Assembly (NCBI GenBank): GCA_020809705.1
Contig: CP085825.1
Coordinates: 1,922,001-1,986,000 of the forward strand
Length of the DNA: 64,000 nt
Reading direction: 5' to 3'
Source of the DNA: Calonectria ilicicola
Lineage: Eukaryota; Ascomycota; Sordariomycetes; Hypocreales; Nectriaceae
Position 1 is the stretch's first letter; each line of letters begins with the position of its first letter. Of the stretch, positions 20,834-31,808 are shown piece by piece. The position numbers were made by a program, and so were the translations under genes. The notes under the pieces are model-generated. The model did not search any database. It was not told where the DNA came from and worked only from the letters and a program-made list of their open reading frames with translations.

Positions 20834-23800
20834 ATGGAGGAACCGCGCGATATCCCATTGGTGTCAACATCTTACACGAATAACCCAGGTTTTGACTCGT
20901 CTCAGGTATTCAATGGCCCTATCGGAAATTTACATCTTCATACTCTTCCGCCGGCGGAAGATGGTTTAAGCCGTTCACTAGGCGACATCAACAAACATTT
21001 CATCGTACCTATTCGGCTATCGGCTTTCTACACAGGCAGGGCAGCTCTTTTAAATAAATTGGAAGACGTACTGTGTCCACCTGGAAATTACTCCTATGTG
21101 CAAACCGAGCAGAGAATCGTAATTTTACACGGTTTGAGTGGCTCTGGAAAGACAGAACTTGGTGTTAAATTTTCGTATGATACACAACGAAGGTAATATA
21201 GGTTATAATATCGTTGTACCATAATCATATTGATACTAACACAAATTTTGTAGGTTTTGGGGTGTATTCTGGGTAGATGTTTCCTCAGATATGATGGCGA
21301 GACAAAGTTTTGCAGAAATTCTCAAATGCCTTGGTAAGGAAGCTACAGGGAACGATTTAACACGCGATGCAATTCAGGCTTTAGCTTCTGCTAGACTACC
21401 ATGGCTTTTGGTACTTGACAATGCAAACAGTCCTGATTTAGATATTCAACAATATCTCCCACGGAGCCACCGTGGATCCATTATCATCATTTCCACCAAT
21501 TCTAATATGTGGAACATCGCCCCAAAGACATCATTTTGTGTGGAGGGCATGAACGAAGGGATGGACGCAGTCAATTTGCTGATCTCAATGAGCAATGTTG
21601 ATATTGCAAAAGATTTGGATTTAGCAAAGGAAATAGTAGATTGGTTGGGTAGGTCTGAATACACTCACCTCCTCGAATATAATTGCTAAACAGATAGGGA
21701 ATCTACCTCTGGCTATTGTTCAAGCAGGGTCGACTATCAGATCTCGCAGGATGTCTCTCAAGGAATTCAAAATCCTGCTTAAACAGGCTAAAGTTTCAAT
21801 TCTTGATGGCATTGGCTTTGAGAACTTTGGCAAAATTCACCTACCGGTATATGCGACATTTGATATGGCCATAGAGTCAATTCAAAAGATCCCACATAAT
21901 GAATTACGAGAGGATGCATTGGAACTATTGGGATTACTGTCCCAATTCAACTATCACTCGATTCCCGTCAAGATGCTCTCTCGTGCTTGGACAGCCGCCT
22001 ACCAGCTTGGAGAGCCGAATCGAACATTTATGAGTATGCCAAGAGTACTTGAACTTATTGAGAATGCAGCTATGGATGGATCTTGGGATCAAACTCGCTT
22101 CTGGAAAGCTATGGACTGTCTTGGGTCATTGAGCCTAATCAAAGAAGGAATATCTGATCAATTAGGTTCCTTCATTGTTCTTCATCGACTCGTCCATGGC
22201 TGGGCTCGATACCGACTGCATCAAAACGAAGCAAAACACCAATGCCATCAGATCATGGGACTTACTTTGATCGGTCTAGCATGCGGTAATTTTGGAGGAG
22301 CTCTTGAACTATCCCTGCTTCTACAACTCAGAGCCTGCCTGTCCTGGGAAGAAACCATATCCTTGGAAGAGGAAATATTGGAAGACGAACTCAATACTCT
22401 GAGCGAAGAATTTGGGGATATGATGAACTCCCTAACAGAAACGTATGGCATATACGGAGATGAAATTAGGCTACGAATAGCAATTCTATTTGCTTGGGAA
22501 TGGCCGAAGGTAGCAGAACAACATTTATTATCAACCTATACCATCATCCTAGCTACACGAGATGACGAGAACCAAATGTCTGTTACAGCTCTCGAAGCAA
22601 TTAGAAATTGCAAGTTTATTCTTCGCAAATCTATTGAAGTGCTCCACATAGACAAAAGGCTACTAGACATATATCGGAGAACTTTCGGACCTCGACATGT
22701 CAAGACTCTAACAACGCAACTTCATCTAATTGACGACTATATATTGCTTCACCAGGGAGCAGCTGCGAAAAAGGTATTAAGGCAGACCTTATCTGAAGAA
22801 TACAATATAGAGGGCAGTGAAACCACAGAGTTGGCAGAGTTTAACGTTGAGATACAAGCGCGAATTGCGGCACTGAGACCGACAGATGAGGGTATTTTGG
22901 TCACAACCAAACCCACAGACATATCCCATCCGACTGGAATAAGATACCCTGATGAATTGCTAACCGAATTCCGAGATATTATTCACTTTGAAAAAACTGG
23001 GGAGCTCCTGAAAGCTCAAACCACTGCAGAACGTGCTTACAAATTAAGTCGAGAGTTACTTGGAGAAGACCATCCCATGACAGCTCGGTTCTTTCACTTT
23101 TCAACAAAAGTATACACTGGTTATTTAGTACCCAGATTGGTCTTTGTAGATCCTCTTCGCAGAACTCCGACTATCAGTTCGATAGCACGGCGGCTGGGGA
23201 TAGACCACCCGACTACACTTGGCATTCTCATGCACGCCGCCTATTGCTTCAATAGTTTGCTGGATCTCGAAACGAGAATTGAGATTATCCATGTCGCAGA
23301 AGAAATAGCATGTAATGCATTACCACGGTACAGCGATCCGAATTATTGTCAGTCTATTAGAATGCTTTTATCAATCTCATTTAGACAGATGGCACTGGCT
23401 GTCCGTAAAGATAAGGGCAAAAAAGGGCTCAGATCAAAATTCATTGAGGCATCTAAGGAATATGCATCCTCATGCATGTCTTATAGCTCTCAAAATTCAG
23501 AACTGACAGAATTACATACGAACCTTGCCCTTTGTCAATTGGGAACGACGTTTATCGCAAATACAGAGTACACTGACGGATGCGGACTTCTTGCCCAGGC
23601 TTTTGATGGCCTTCGCCAATTAGCTGACCAAGACGTTCTTTTTGAACCCCCTCCACTAGCTAACATCGCGATTCAGCTTTATCTCGCCACGAAATTTGCT
23701 GCAGCAGAAGGAGATATCTGCGCGAATGAACTTATTGGAAATATTTCATCACGGGTCTTTCAGTGTGAGAGCTGCAAGACTAAATTTGGGTTGATATATG

Positions 23801-24663
23801 CATTGTGTACGCATGTTACTGAACTGTTTGAACAAATTAGCTCATTGACACTTCGGCGCGAGAGTCTGGCCATTGAACCCAGGGCGGAGTTCGTGAGTGC
23901 ATTGATACCTTCAGAAGAATCATTTGACTATTTTGTTTTGGATTGTGACAGGAGAGCAATAAATGATCTGGTTTGTTATTGGTTGTACAGAAACCGAGCA
24001 AACCAGCAGGCATCTGAGAGACTAAGGATTGTTGCAGCGGAAGGCATAGACTCAGGAGCTGAATTGGTAGAAGTTGCCACGATTCTCTGGGATATAGTTG
24101 ACCCATATACATACAAAGACCTTGCGTTAGACTGGAGAGAGGATATGCGAACACTTGCTGCTCTCTATGAGAAGGTTGTTTCATTCAGATCCAAAACTTT
24201 TGGCAATTCTGATGGGAACACAATCCACGATCTGCACCGACTCGTCAAAATCTACAGTTGCCTTAGGGACTATGAAAATGAGTTATACATGCAACTTTTC
24301 TTGGCTCAAAAAGTATATCCAAGCGGTAGTTGCCTTTTGAAGAATTGCTATCAAAACCACTGGTTCAGAGCCGAGGCTCTAGAGAGTCTTCTGGATGCAC
24401 AACAGGAAAGACAAGGAGATTTGTGGAGAGTCATCAAAGTGACCGGGAAATTCCTTGCTAAAAGCAGTCTCTTTGTGGCTAGTGGGTTCATTTGGGAGGA
24501 TTGGATGGATGATCAAGAAGCAAAAAGCCGCCCGTTCAGCCCCTTAGAAGATACGATAAATGATTTTCGGAATGGTTTGGTGAATGTGGGTCTCTTTAGC
24601 TTGCCACCTAACTGGATAACCCGTTTTTACAGAAGATGGGGGCAAAAGTATAAAACAGAGTAG
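20834..24663 (+). CDS. NB-ARC/TPR NLR receptor with N-terminal amyloid-type motif
   Basis: Model: exons 20834-21192, 21254-21648 and 21698-24663, 1239 residues. The ATG at 20834 sits in gccaccATGG, an ideal context; an in-frame ATG at 20741 is less likely. Residues 14-32 carry one copy (R0) of the repeat found twice in the divergent effector. The nucleotide-binding domain follows: P-loop GLSGSGKT (100-107), RFWGVFWVDV created across intron 1, Walker B LLVLDN (171-176), GSIIIISTNS, and GNLPLAI (252-258) created across intron 2, the GLPL element of NB-ARC. About 900 residues of alpha-helical repeats follow, with TPR-like units such as AERAYKLSRELLGEDHPMTARF and DIYRRTFGPRHVKTL. Inferred role: sensing a ligand through the TPR region, oligomerising on ATP, and nucleating the effector's repeats. 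The gene has AT-rich codon use unlike the housekeeping genes in this window. Confidence 0.94.
20873..20929 (+). repeat. Amyloid-type repeat R0 of the NLR
   Basis: Encodes residues 14-32, YTNNPGFDSSQVFNGPIGN, aligning without gaps with R1 and R2 of the effector encoded on the opposite strand. Confidence 0.85.
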
Positions 24664-26204
24664 GCATAAATAGATATAGAATTTAGAATTACGTGATGGA
24701 ATTGCAGTGAGCTGTTGATCCTCTTCGTCATGTAGGAATTGTATGGCGAACATCTTCCTGGCTTGAATAGCCATCCGAAAGAAGGGGGGTTGGCTAGCTA
24801 TGCGGCGTTTCTATTCTGGGAGATATTGTATGTGGCTTTGGTAGCTTGGAGTATCCTGGAGATCATATAGGCATGATGGCTGCAGATCCTACATCTTGTT
24901 TATTGAAAGCAGTCAATTTCCTAGATTGGACACCACTCCTCCTCCGATGCTGCCAAAAGGCGCGGACTGTAACTGGGTATGGAACTAGCAGCAAGACAAA
25001 GTTTGACTGGCACACATAATCTCAACCATGCTAATACGAATATGACTTAGAAAAAAGAGGAGGGATGGGGTGAGTCAGATGACCTGGTGTGGAGATATTG
25101 TAAGTGCTGGGCAGCCTTTAGAGAGTGCAGGAAGGCTTCTGCTAGCGGGTTGTCATATTTGCTGCTACTGTAGACATCAATGACGCTATGCCACGGCCAG
25201 TATACTTGCCATATGAGTAGGCCACGTTCATCATGGTCAGAACATCGGGATAGTCTAGATACTAGATTACCCGGCCGGGCTAAAAGCACAAAGGGAGTGA
25301 CCATGTGTGAGGGGAGTCTTAAATTAGCTTACATATCACCCCACAGGATTAAAAGAGAGAAAATCAACGAAAAGAAATTAATCTCTCTTGTTGTAGCACA
25401 TCCACCCAACTACTAGTTCATAAAAAAAAGCCGTGGGCATTGAAAGTAGGATCTGGCGCCCTGTCCAGTATTGTGCTAAGCTGTCAGCAGAAGATACAGG
25501 TTTGGAGTCTAAGCACAATTTGCGAAATCCATGAGAAATAAGAAGTCACATTCCTCTTTGAACTTTTATTCTCATACTACAGGTACGACACACTGTACAA
25601 AGAATACAAATTCATTTCGAATCACGGTCGTTTTTTCAAGTCAGAATAAGTAAGTCTATGTTAGGTTAGGCTAGAAGTGTAGGTCAGCCACACTTGACAG
25701 CAGGGTTCTGAGACCGACTACTCCATATCGAGTTACTGGCCTATGCATCGCTCCCTGAGCTGAACTTGGGAGACGCTGAAGCTGGCGCTACAGGTGCAGC
25801 CATCGTGATCCAGAAACGCCCCAAAAAAGCAACACCTGGCACTAATTTGGTCTAGACCGGTCTTGATGCAAGTATGCCTCGTTGACGCTGCCAAGGCTGC
25901 TTCCCGCGGTCGGGTTCCCTCTTATTTGCCTCTTCCGAATCCCCCTCCGTCATACTCCCTTGCAAACTACCGCATACAGCCGTGCCAAGAAAATTAGCAC
26001 AGCATGGTCTTCTACTACTTTGGCCCAGATGCATCGTCATGGGCTTTTGGAAATGATAAATTTTCCTTCGCGTAAGACACCACCTCCAAATCAATTCCCC
26101 CGGTGCCTTGCACGACTCAGCGCACCATGATGATGTTGTCTGGTCGGCATGCTGTCTCTTGCACCTCGTCTGTCACATCTTGGATGACCGCTTACTTCTG
26201 AAAG
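24664..26204. other. Intergenic region between NLR and AAA ATPase genes
   Basis: No supported gene. The minus frame at 25047-25304 and the plus frame at 25882-26130 lack splice support and family features. The first exon(s) of the AAA ATPase may reach into the last 100-200 bp. Confidence 0.45.
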
Positions 26205-26295
26205 GAACAACCTGACCGGCTCTATCGCGACCGTGTGGAATCAATTAGGAGCGCACCTGTCAGACAAGCAGCAAGCTGGCACCCAAATTGAATGG

Positions 26296-28458
26296 ATGTC
26301 CACATGTGGAGACAAATATGCTATCATGACAAAGAAGGGCGACCGTCAGTTTCCCCCGCGATCTCCTTATCCACGATCGTCATATTTGGCAACTTTCGAT
26401 CCTTGGCTAACACTTGCTTGGCATAGTGTTGTCCAACTGTAATGATATGCTAAACCACGTCAAACAACAGCTCAGAGATCAGCCTGGAACCTCAGTCTAC
26501 CACGTTAGCTTCTCCCCTCAAGATGGTTGGTTTGTCTCCTATGATGGCGGCACCGCCCAGATATCAGGCTACTGGCCCCTTGCGTTCTACACTCTCGTTG
26601 GAAACCAGGTCAGCACCTCTACCGGAACACGCCGCCAGGCTACTCAAGTTCAGAGCATCTTTGTGGGTCACAATGATGCTATGATTATAAAGATGACCGG
26701 TACAATGCTCTGGAAGAATGTCTCCCCAAACCTTCAAAAACTACTCGAAAGCTTCAAGACATACTCCTTATCTTGGCCCCTCCCTGGCCCTAACACCGTG
26801 CTCTGTCCATGGTCCGCTGAATGGTTCTTCGTCCAGGCGGTGCCTAACCTGATGGGTCAAACAGTGTACCCACACAGCCTACCCATTGATACCAACGTCA
26901 ATCTTTTTACATACCAGCGCCTTGTTTTTAACGGAGACATCCCAAATATCCTAAAACCAAAAGTTAACTTAGTTGCTCCTTCTTCTTCTTCTTCTGCTGC
27001 TTCTCGTCTGGCTGCACTAGTTAAAGACATCCCTCCAAGCATCCCTCCGGAAAAAGCTCCGGTTACACCCGCTCCGCAGCAATCCAGTGGACTATTCGCA
27101 TCAATCTTTAAGGCTTATGCAGACGCGGCAGCAACCGCAGTAAATACTGCTTTAGCTGCCCCGGCTCCAGTAACATCGAATGGGGCCTTATTGTCATCTC
27201 AAGGCCATACACCTCTGAGTACATCGCCATCGCCCTCGCCCTTGGCGTTCCATCACCAGGAAAATATTCAGCCCGAGGGAACCCACTCAGAGATTGACAA
27301 GGTTAGCAAGAAATTCATGGAATCTACTCTGAAGGATTCGATATCAAGTGCCATTCTCTCTGAGAAGCCCAACGTTCAGTGGGATGATGTAGCAGGCCTA
27401 GAGACTGCCAAGACTGAGCTGCAAGAGGCCATCATCTTCCCCATACGGTTCCCACAAATGTTTAAAGGGAAGAGACAGGCGAGGCGCACCTTATTGTTAT
27501 ATGGGCCGCCAGGCACAGGTAAGAGCTACCTCGCAAAGGCAGTTGCCACTGAGGTCGATCATACCTTATTCAGCGTGAGCAGCGGAGATATTATGTCCAA
27601 GTGGACAGGCGAAAGTGAAGGGTAAGTTTTGGCTCCTCACCAAACACACCCAATGTCTAATATGCGCTAACTGAACTAACTGCAGGTTGATGCGTCAGCT
27701 TTTCGTCCTGGCCCGGGAGAAGAAGCCATCGATCATTTTCATTGATGAGATTGACGCCCTCTGCGGTAAGCGAGACGGTGGTGGAGCTAATGCCGAGGAA
27801 ACGGCGCGCCTCAAGACCGAGTTCCTCGTCCAGATGGATGGACTTGGTAATAATAACGAGGGCGTCTTTGTGCTCGCCGCAACAAACCTGCCCTGGACCC
27901 TTGACCCTGCGGTACGGCGGCGTTTCCAGAAACGCATTCATGTCCCACTGCCAGACGATGAGGCCAGACAGGAGCTGTTTAAAATACATCTTGGGGACAT
28001 GGCTTCATCGCTGAAAAACACCGAGGTGGAATTTGCAACGCTATCTAAGAAGACTGAGGGATTTTCGGGCAGCGATATTGCCAATCTTGTTCAGGACGCG
28101 CTAATGATGCCAATTCGAAAAGTGCACACCGCAACACACTTCCGCAAGGTGAGTTTTCTATGTTTCTGGGAAATCCCTTGATTTAATGGGATAAACTATT
28201 TAATGTTAGCCGTGGGGTGCTGACACAAGAAAACAGTTTCGCGATGGTTCAGGCGAGTGGTATACCCCTTGTAGATCCAGTGACGCTGGTGCCATGGCCA
28301 TGAAGTGGAACAAGGTACCGGCCAAACAACTCAAGGAACCCGCCTTGATGATTGGGGATCTATACGAAGCAGTTGAGACCACAAAGGCATCAGTGGGACA
28401 AGAGGAAATCGACAAGTGTGCCGAATGGACAACGCAGTTTGGTTTGGAAGGAGCTTGA
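26296..28458 (+). CDS. Vps4-like AAA ATPase with unusual N-terminal region
   Basis: Exons: 5' part to 26350 (ending TKKGD), then 26426-27621, 27686-28148 and 28237-28458. Codons upstream of 26296 (from about 26205, reading GSIATVWNQLGAHLSDKQ) look coding, so the true start is probably further left. The AAA module is clearly of Vps4 type: [71 protein letters not shown]. The Vps4 C-terminal helix region ([15 protein letters not shown]...WTTQFG) is restored by the last intron. Instead of an N-terminal MIT domain there is a region with GWFVSYDGG/beta-repeat character, then a Pro/Ala/Ser-rich linker. Vps4 disassembles ESCRT-III; this paralogue could remodel other assemblies. The intron at 28149-28236 has a CTGAC branch; an alternative acceptor at 28209 would add nine codons. 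Confidence 0.82.
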
Positions 28459-28714
28459 GAGTATTAAAAATGAGACTATCAGAGGTGTTGGTTGAACTTA
28501 CAAAATGCATGAAGATGACCTTGTTTTTCTGACAAGCTTGAGCTCTTGCTAGCACGCCCACAATCTATTTTTAGTACATCCTTACTAATCCTATTCTAAT
28601 CCACTCGTGAGAATAGTAACGCAATAATACCTGATTTTACATTGCGGGGTTAGCACACACACAGTTGATAACACCCCCGAGTGGTCTGAAACAAAATCCA
28701 AAGCACGTTTTACC

Positions 28715-30907
28715 ATGTTAAATTCTGAGCGCTCCGAATCGTTGCCTGGCAAGATATGCGAGTCCTGTAGGACCATCTTCAGCGTCCGAAGGGAAATGGG
28801 CCCCGCTGTGGATGGCAATAAAGAATTGGCATTTCCTATTCCGCATACGAAACATACGCTGGAGAGCTCTTCATCTACGGGCTGTCGCCTTTGTTGGAAT
28901 ATTCACGCCGCTATCACTACCGCTGTGCAGAGAGCGAGCAAAGGGGGGACCAGCTGGCAGGGATGGACCGACTGGTTGAGTTTGGACGATGACGAACCGG
29001 CGGGGCTTTGCGGTTTGTTTGCGTCGGGCGGAGGTGTGTATGAGACGAGGTTGAAGGTCGGGCTCTCGCAATACGAGACGAGGACATACGTCAATGTAGG
29101 ATATCTACAAAAGGTGTCAGGTAAACTTATAGAGTCCGTACAGCTGGTAAAAATGGCACTAAGATTATGGGCAGGCGATATTGGACTCCGTAATCGAGCT
29201 TTGGAGGACAAGTATATACATGCCACGAGCACCGATTCCCAGGTATCGATAGACTGTGCCCGCTCGTGGCTCAAGAACTGTACCGAGAACCACGACTGTT
29301 GTCCACAAAACACTAACCACTGGGCCCCAACCCGACTGGTCGATGTGGGTGTGGAAGGTGAACCATTTTGTCCGCGTCTGGTGCTTACAGCTGATCTTCC
29401 AGGACCTGTATCTTGGTTTACTCTCAGTCACTGCTGGGGCAAAACGAAGCAGGTCAAATTGCTGAAAGAGAACCTGGCTGATTTCTTGCATCAACTTCCG
29501 CTGGACCGCCTTTCGCAAACATTCCGAGATGCCCTAAATGCCACGCGGAGGATCAAAGTGGCACGGTATCTGTGGATTGATTCTCTCTGCATCATCCAGA
29601 ATAGTAGCGAGGACTGGAATGTAGAAGCTACACAGATGCACAAGATATATAGCTTATCAAAGTGTGCTATATCTGCGAGTCACGCCGAGGATGGTGAGGG
29701 TGGCTGCTTCTCCCAACGAGAACCGCGCTCTGTTTTTCCGTTGCTAGTTCCTTCACCCTTTGACATAGGACGAGATGCGCCTGAATTTCTTGTACACTCG
29801 GAGGAATTAGAGCATGATTGGCGGGAAAACATCACTAACGGCCCCCTATATATGCGGGCTTGGGTGGTCCAGGAACGCCTGCTCTCACCGCGCAACCTAC
29901 ACTTTTGCAGGAATCAGATATTCTGGGGCTGCGGTGCAACCGAGGCCAGCGAAATGCTCCCCACAGGTCGGCCACCACAGCCCTTCTGGTGGGACTTTGT
30001 AGGAGACCGCCGGCGGTTCGTGGATCTACTCAGTCAGCCCGACTATCTTGAAAGGGGGCATGCGCGGAAGTGGTCCGAGACTGTGGAGCTGTATTGCAAA
30101 ACGAAAATCACATATCCAACAGACAGGCCAATTGCCTTTATGGGAATTGTCGAGGCGCTGGCGGAGGCCCGTCAAATTTCATGTGCCCATGGTATCTTCC
30201 TTGATAAGGCGGCGCCCTGGAACCTACTTTGGTCTCCTGCGGAAAAGCCCAATTCGCGTCCAGAGAAGCCATTGGCGCCCAGCTGGTCTTGGTTATCGGT
30301 CAATACTCCAATTCACTCTTTCAACCCATACGGAACATCAAGTTCAGCCAGAAGCAAAGTGCTTGGTGTATGCAATGTGGGATCTCCCGAGACTGCAGCT
30401 CACTTCTCACCCCATCGCGATAACGGATTGGTAGTCCAGGGAGCGCTGAAAGTCACCTGGTGCGATTTGACAAAGATGGCAGAGTCAAGTTGCTATACGA
30501 TATACTTATCTAGCCCCCAGGAGACCGAGGAAATGATAACGTTACCAAACCCCGCATCGGTTGATGCACACATCGCGGATACTCTCGTCTCAACAGTGCA
30601 ACATCGGTTCATTCCCTTCCTGGATAAGACTCACCACCAAAATATGATGGGGAGTTTTGATACTCTAGATTACAAGCCAAACAGCCATGTGGCGATTTGT
30701 CTCCCTCTTGTCGACATGAACGTGAGATTGCCGAGGATTGCTGGACTAATTCTTGAACCTGTGGAAGAAACACCATGGGCAAGCTGCAAGGAGGACTGTG
30801 AGTCACTACCAGTGTTTCGCCGGGTGGGCCAATATCATCACCACGGAGGTGAAAGGAACACAACATGGGTTGCAGGTACTCAAGATATTAAGTTGATTAT
30901 TATCTAG
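28715..30907 (+). CDS. HET-domain (heterokaryon incompatibility) protein
   Basis: A single frame of 730 residues. N-terminal CxxC pairs (C15/C18 in ICESC, C57/C60 in CRLC) with a later CCPQ may bind zinc, as in many HET proteins. The HET domain spans about 233-385: FTLSHCWG (236-242), FRDAL (270-274), YLWIDSLCIIQ (285-295), DWNVEATQMHKIY (300-312), then the downstream RAWVVQERLLSPR and FWGCG elements. Such proteins trigger cell death upon non-self recognition after fusion; the HET fold resembles TIR domains. The C-terminal half carries SWSWLSV and WVAGTQDIKLIII, the usual ending in the family. It lies between an AAA ATPase and an ankyrin protein, next to the NLR pair, which supports a role in recognition. 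Its trigger is unknown. Confidence 0.94.
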   Translation: MLNSERSESLPGKICESCRTIFSVRREMGPAVDGNKELAFPIPHTKHTLESSSSTGCRLCWNIHAAITTAVQRASKGGTSWQGWTDWLSLDDDEPAGLCGLFASGGGVYETRLKVGLSQYETRTYVNVGYLQKVSGKLIESVQLVKMALRLWAGDIGLRNRALEDKYIHATSTDSQVSIDCARSWLKNCTENHDCCPQNTNHWAPTRLVDVGVEGEPFCPRLVLTADLPGPVSWFTLSHCWGKTKQVKLLKENLADFLHQLPLDRLSQTFRDALNATRRIKVARYLWIDSLCIIQNSSEDWNVEATQMHKIYSLSKCAISASHAEDGEGGCFSQREPRSVFPLLVPSPFDIGRDAPEFLVHSEELEHDWRENITNGPLYMRAWVVQERLLSPRNLHFCRNQIFWGCGATEASEMLPTGRPPQPFWWDFVGDRRRFVDLLSQPDYLERGHARKWSETVELYCKTKITYPTDRPIAFMGIVEALAEARQISCAHGIFLDKAAPWNLLWSPAEKPNSRPEKPLAPSWSWLSVNTPIHSFNPYGTSSSARSKVLGVCNVGSPETAAHFSPHRDNGLVVQGALKVTWCDLTKMAESSCYTIYLSSPQETEEMITLPNPASVDAHIADTLVSTVQHRFIPFLDKTHHQNMMGSFDTLDYKPNSHVAICLPLVDMNVRLPRIAGLILEPVEETPWASCKEDCESLPVFRRVGQYHHHGGERNTTWVAGTQDIKLIII

Positions 30908-31808
30908 AATTTACTCCTCCAGTTGACAAGGATTGCCACCTTCGATGGTAGAATTGGGGGAACTAGATATTATTATGTTACCATATGAATAAATATATCA
31001 TTATATCAAGGATTAAGTCCGCGGATTCAGTTTCTAGAGGGTTGTCGCCCTCGTAGATGATGCATCGTTTGATGGACTTCTTGGTTGTGTGTGTTTGAGG
31101 GGGTTTTTTTTTCGGTGTGTTGGAGAGAGGTTTGTTTGAGTAAAAGCTACCTTTTTATTCTACATGATTTCCATCTATCAAGGTTTTCATTCTATAGTGT
31201 CTCTAGGCTTCAAAGTTGGCGCAACCAACAGATTCGAAAGCCTATTCCAAGGACTGCCCTAAGTCCCGTGACCTTATCGGGCTCTTCCTTTCTTTAAAGG
31301 AAGAAAATAACTAGATGAACTTTACATATCAAGGATTAAGTTGATTGCTTTCTCATCGGGTAAATCATGGCCAAATTTAGTTGTATTTGCTACTGTTATG
31401 GCTTTGGAACTCTCTGAGTCAAGCCCACGATTTACCAAAATTACAGACAGAAGGATATATCGCATCCGCACATAGACTTGTGTAATGTCAAGAAATCTAT
31501 GATACGCCAACAGTGCAGAATAATATATGCTAAAGTTGAACATGATATTAGAACTATAGAACGAAATATGCTAACCAAGATTGCCATCGCGTGGTATTAT
31601 TTCGACGCCGGAATGGGTTCCTAATGTTTGCAGGGAGTCCATCGATTGGTCTCCCTGCCTTCTGCACTATGTTCTTGGCGGGACTGCGCCAGATTAATAT
31701 GACACTCGAAATCCTCAACTTTCAATAATGATTTGAAAATCGAACATGGTGTATTCTGTGAATCACATAATAGTAATATGCCGCGCCCGCGTACCTTCTT
31801 GAAACTCC
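30908..31808. other. AT-rich intergenic region between convergent genes
   Basis: No supported gene. The composition is AT-rich and the short frames overlap on both strands. It holds the 3' flanks of the HET gene and of the ankyrin gene. Confidence 0.5.
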
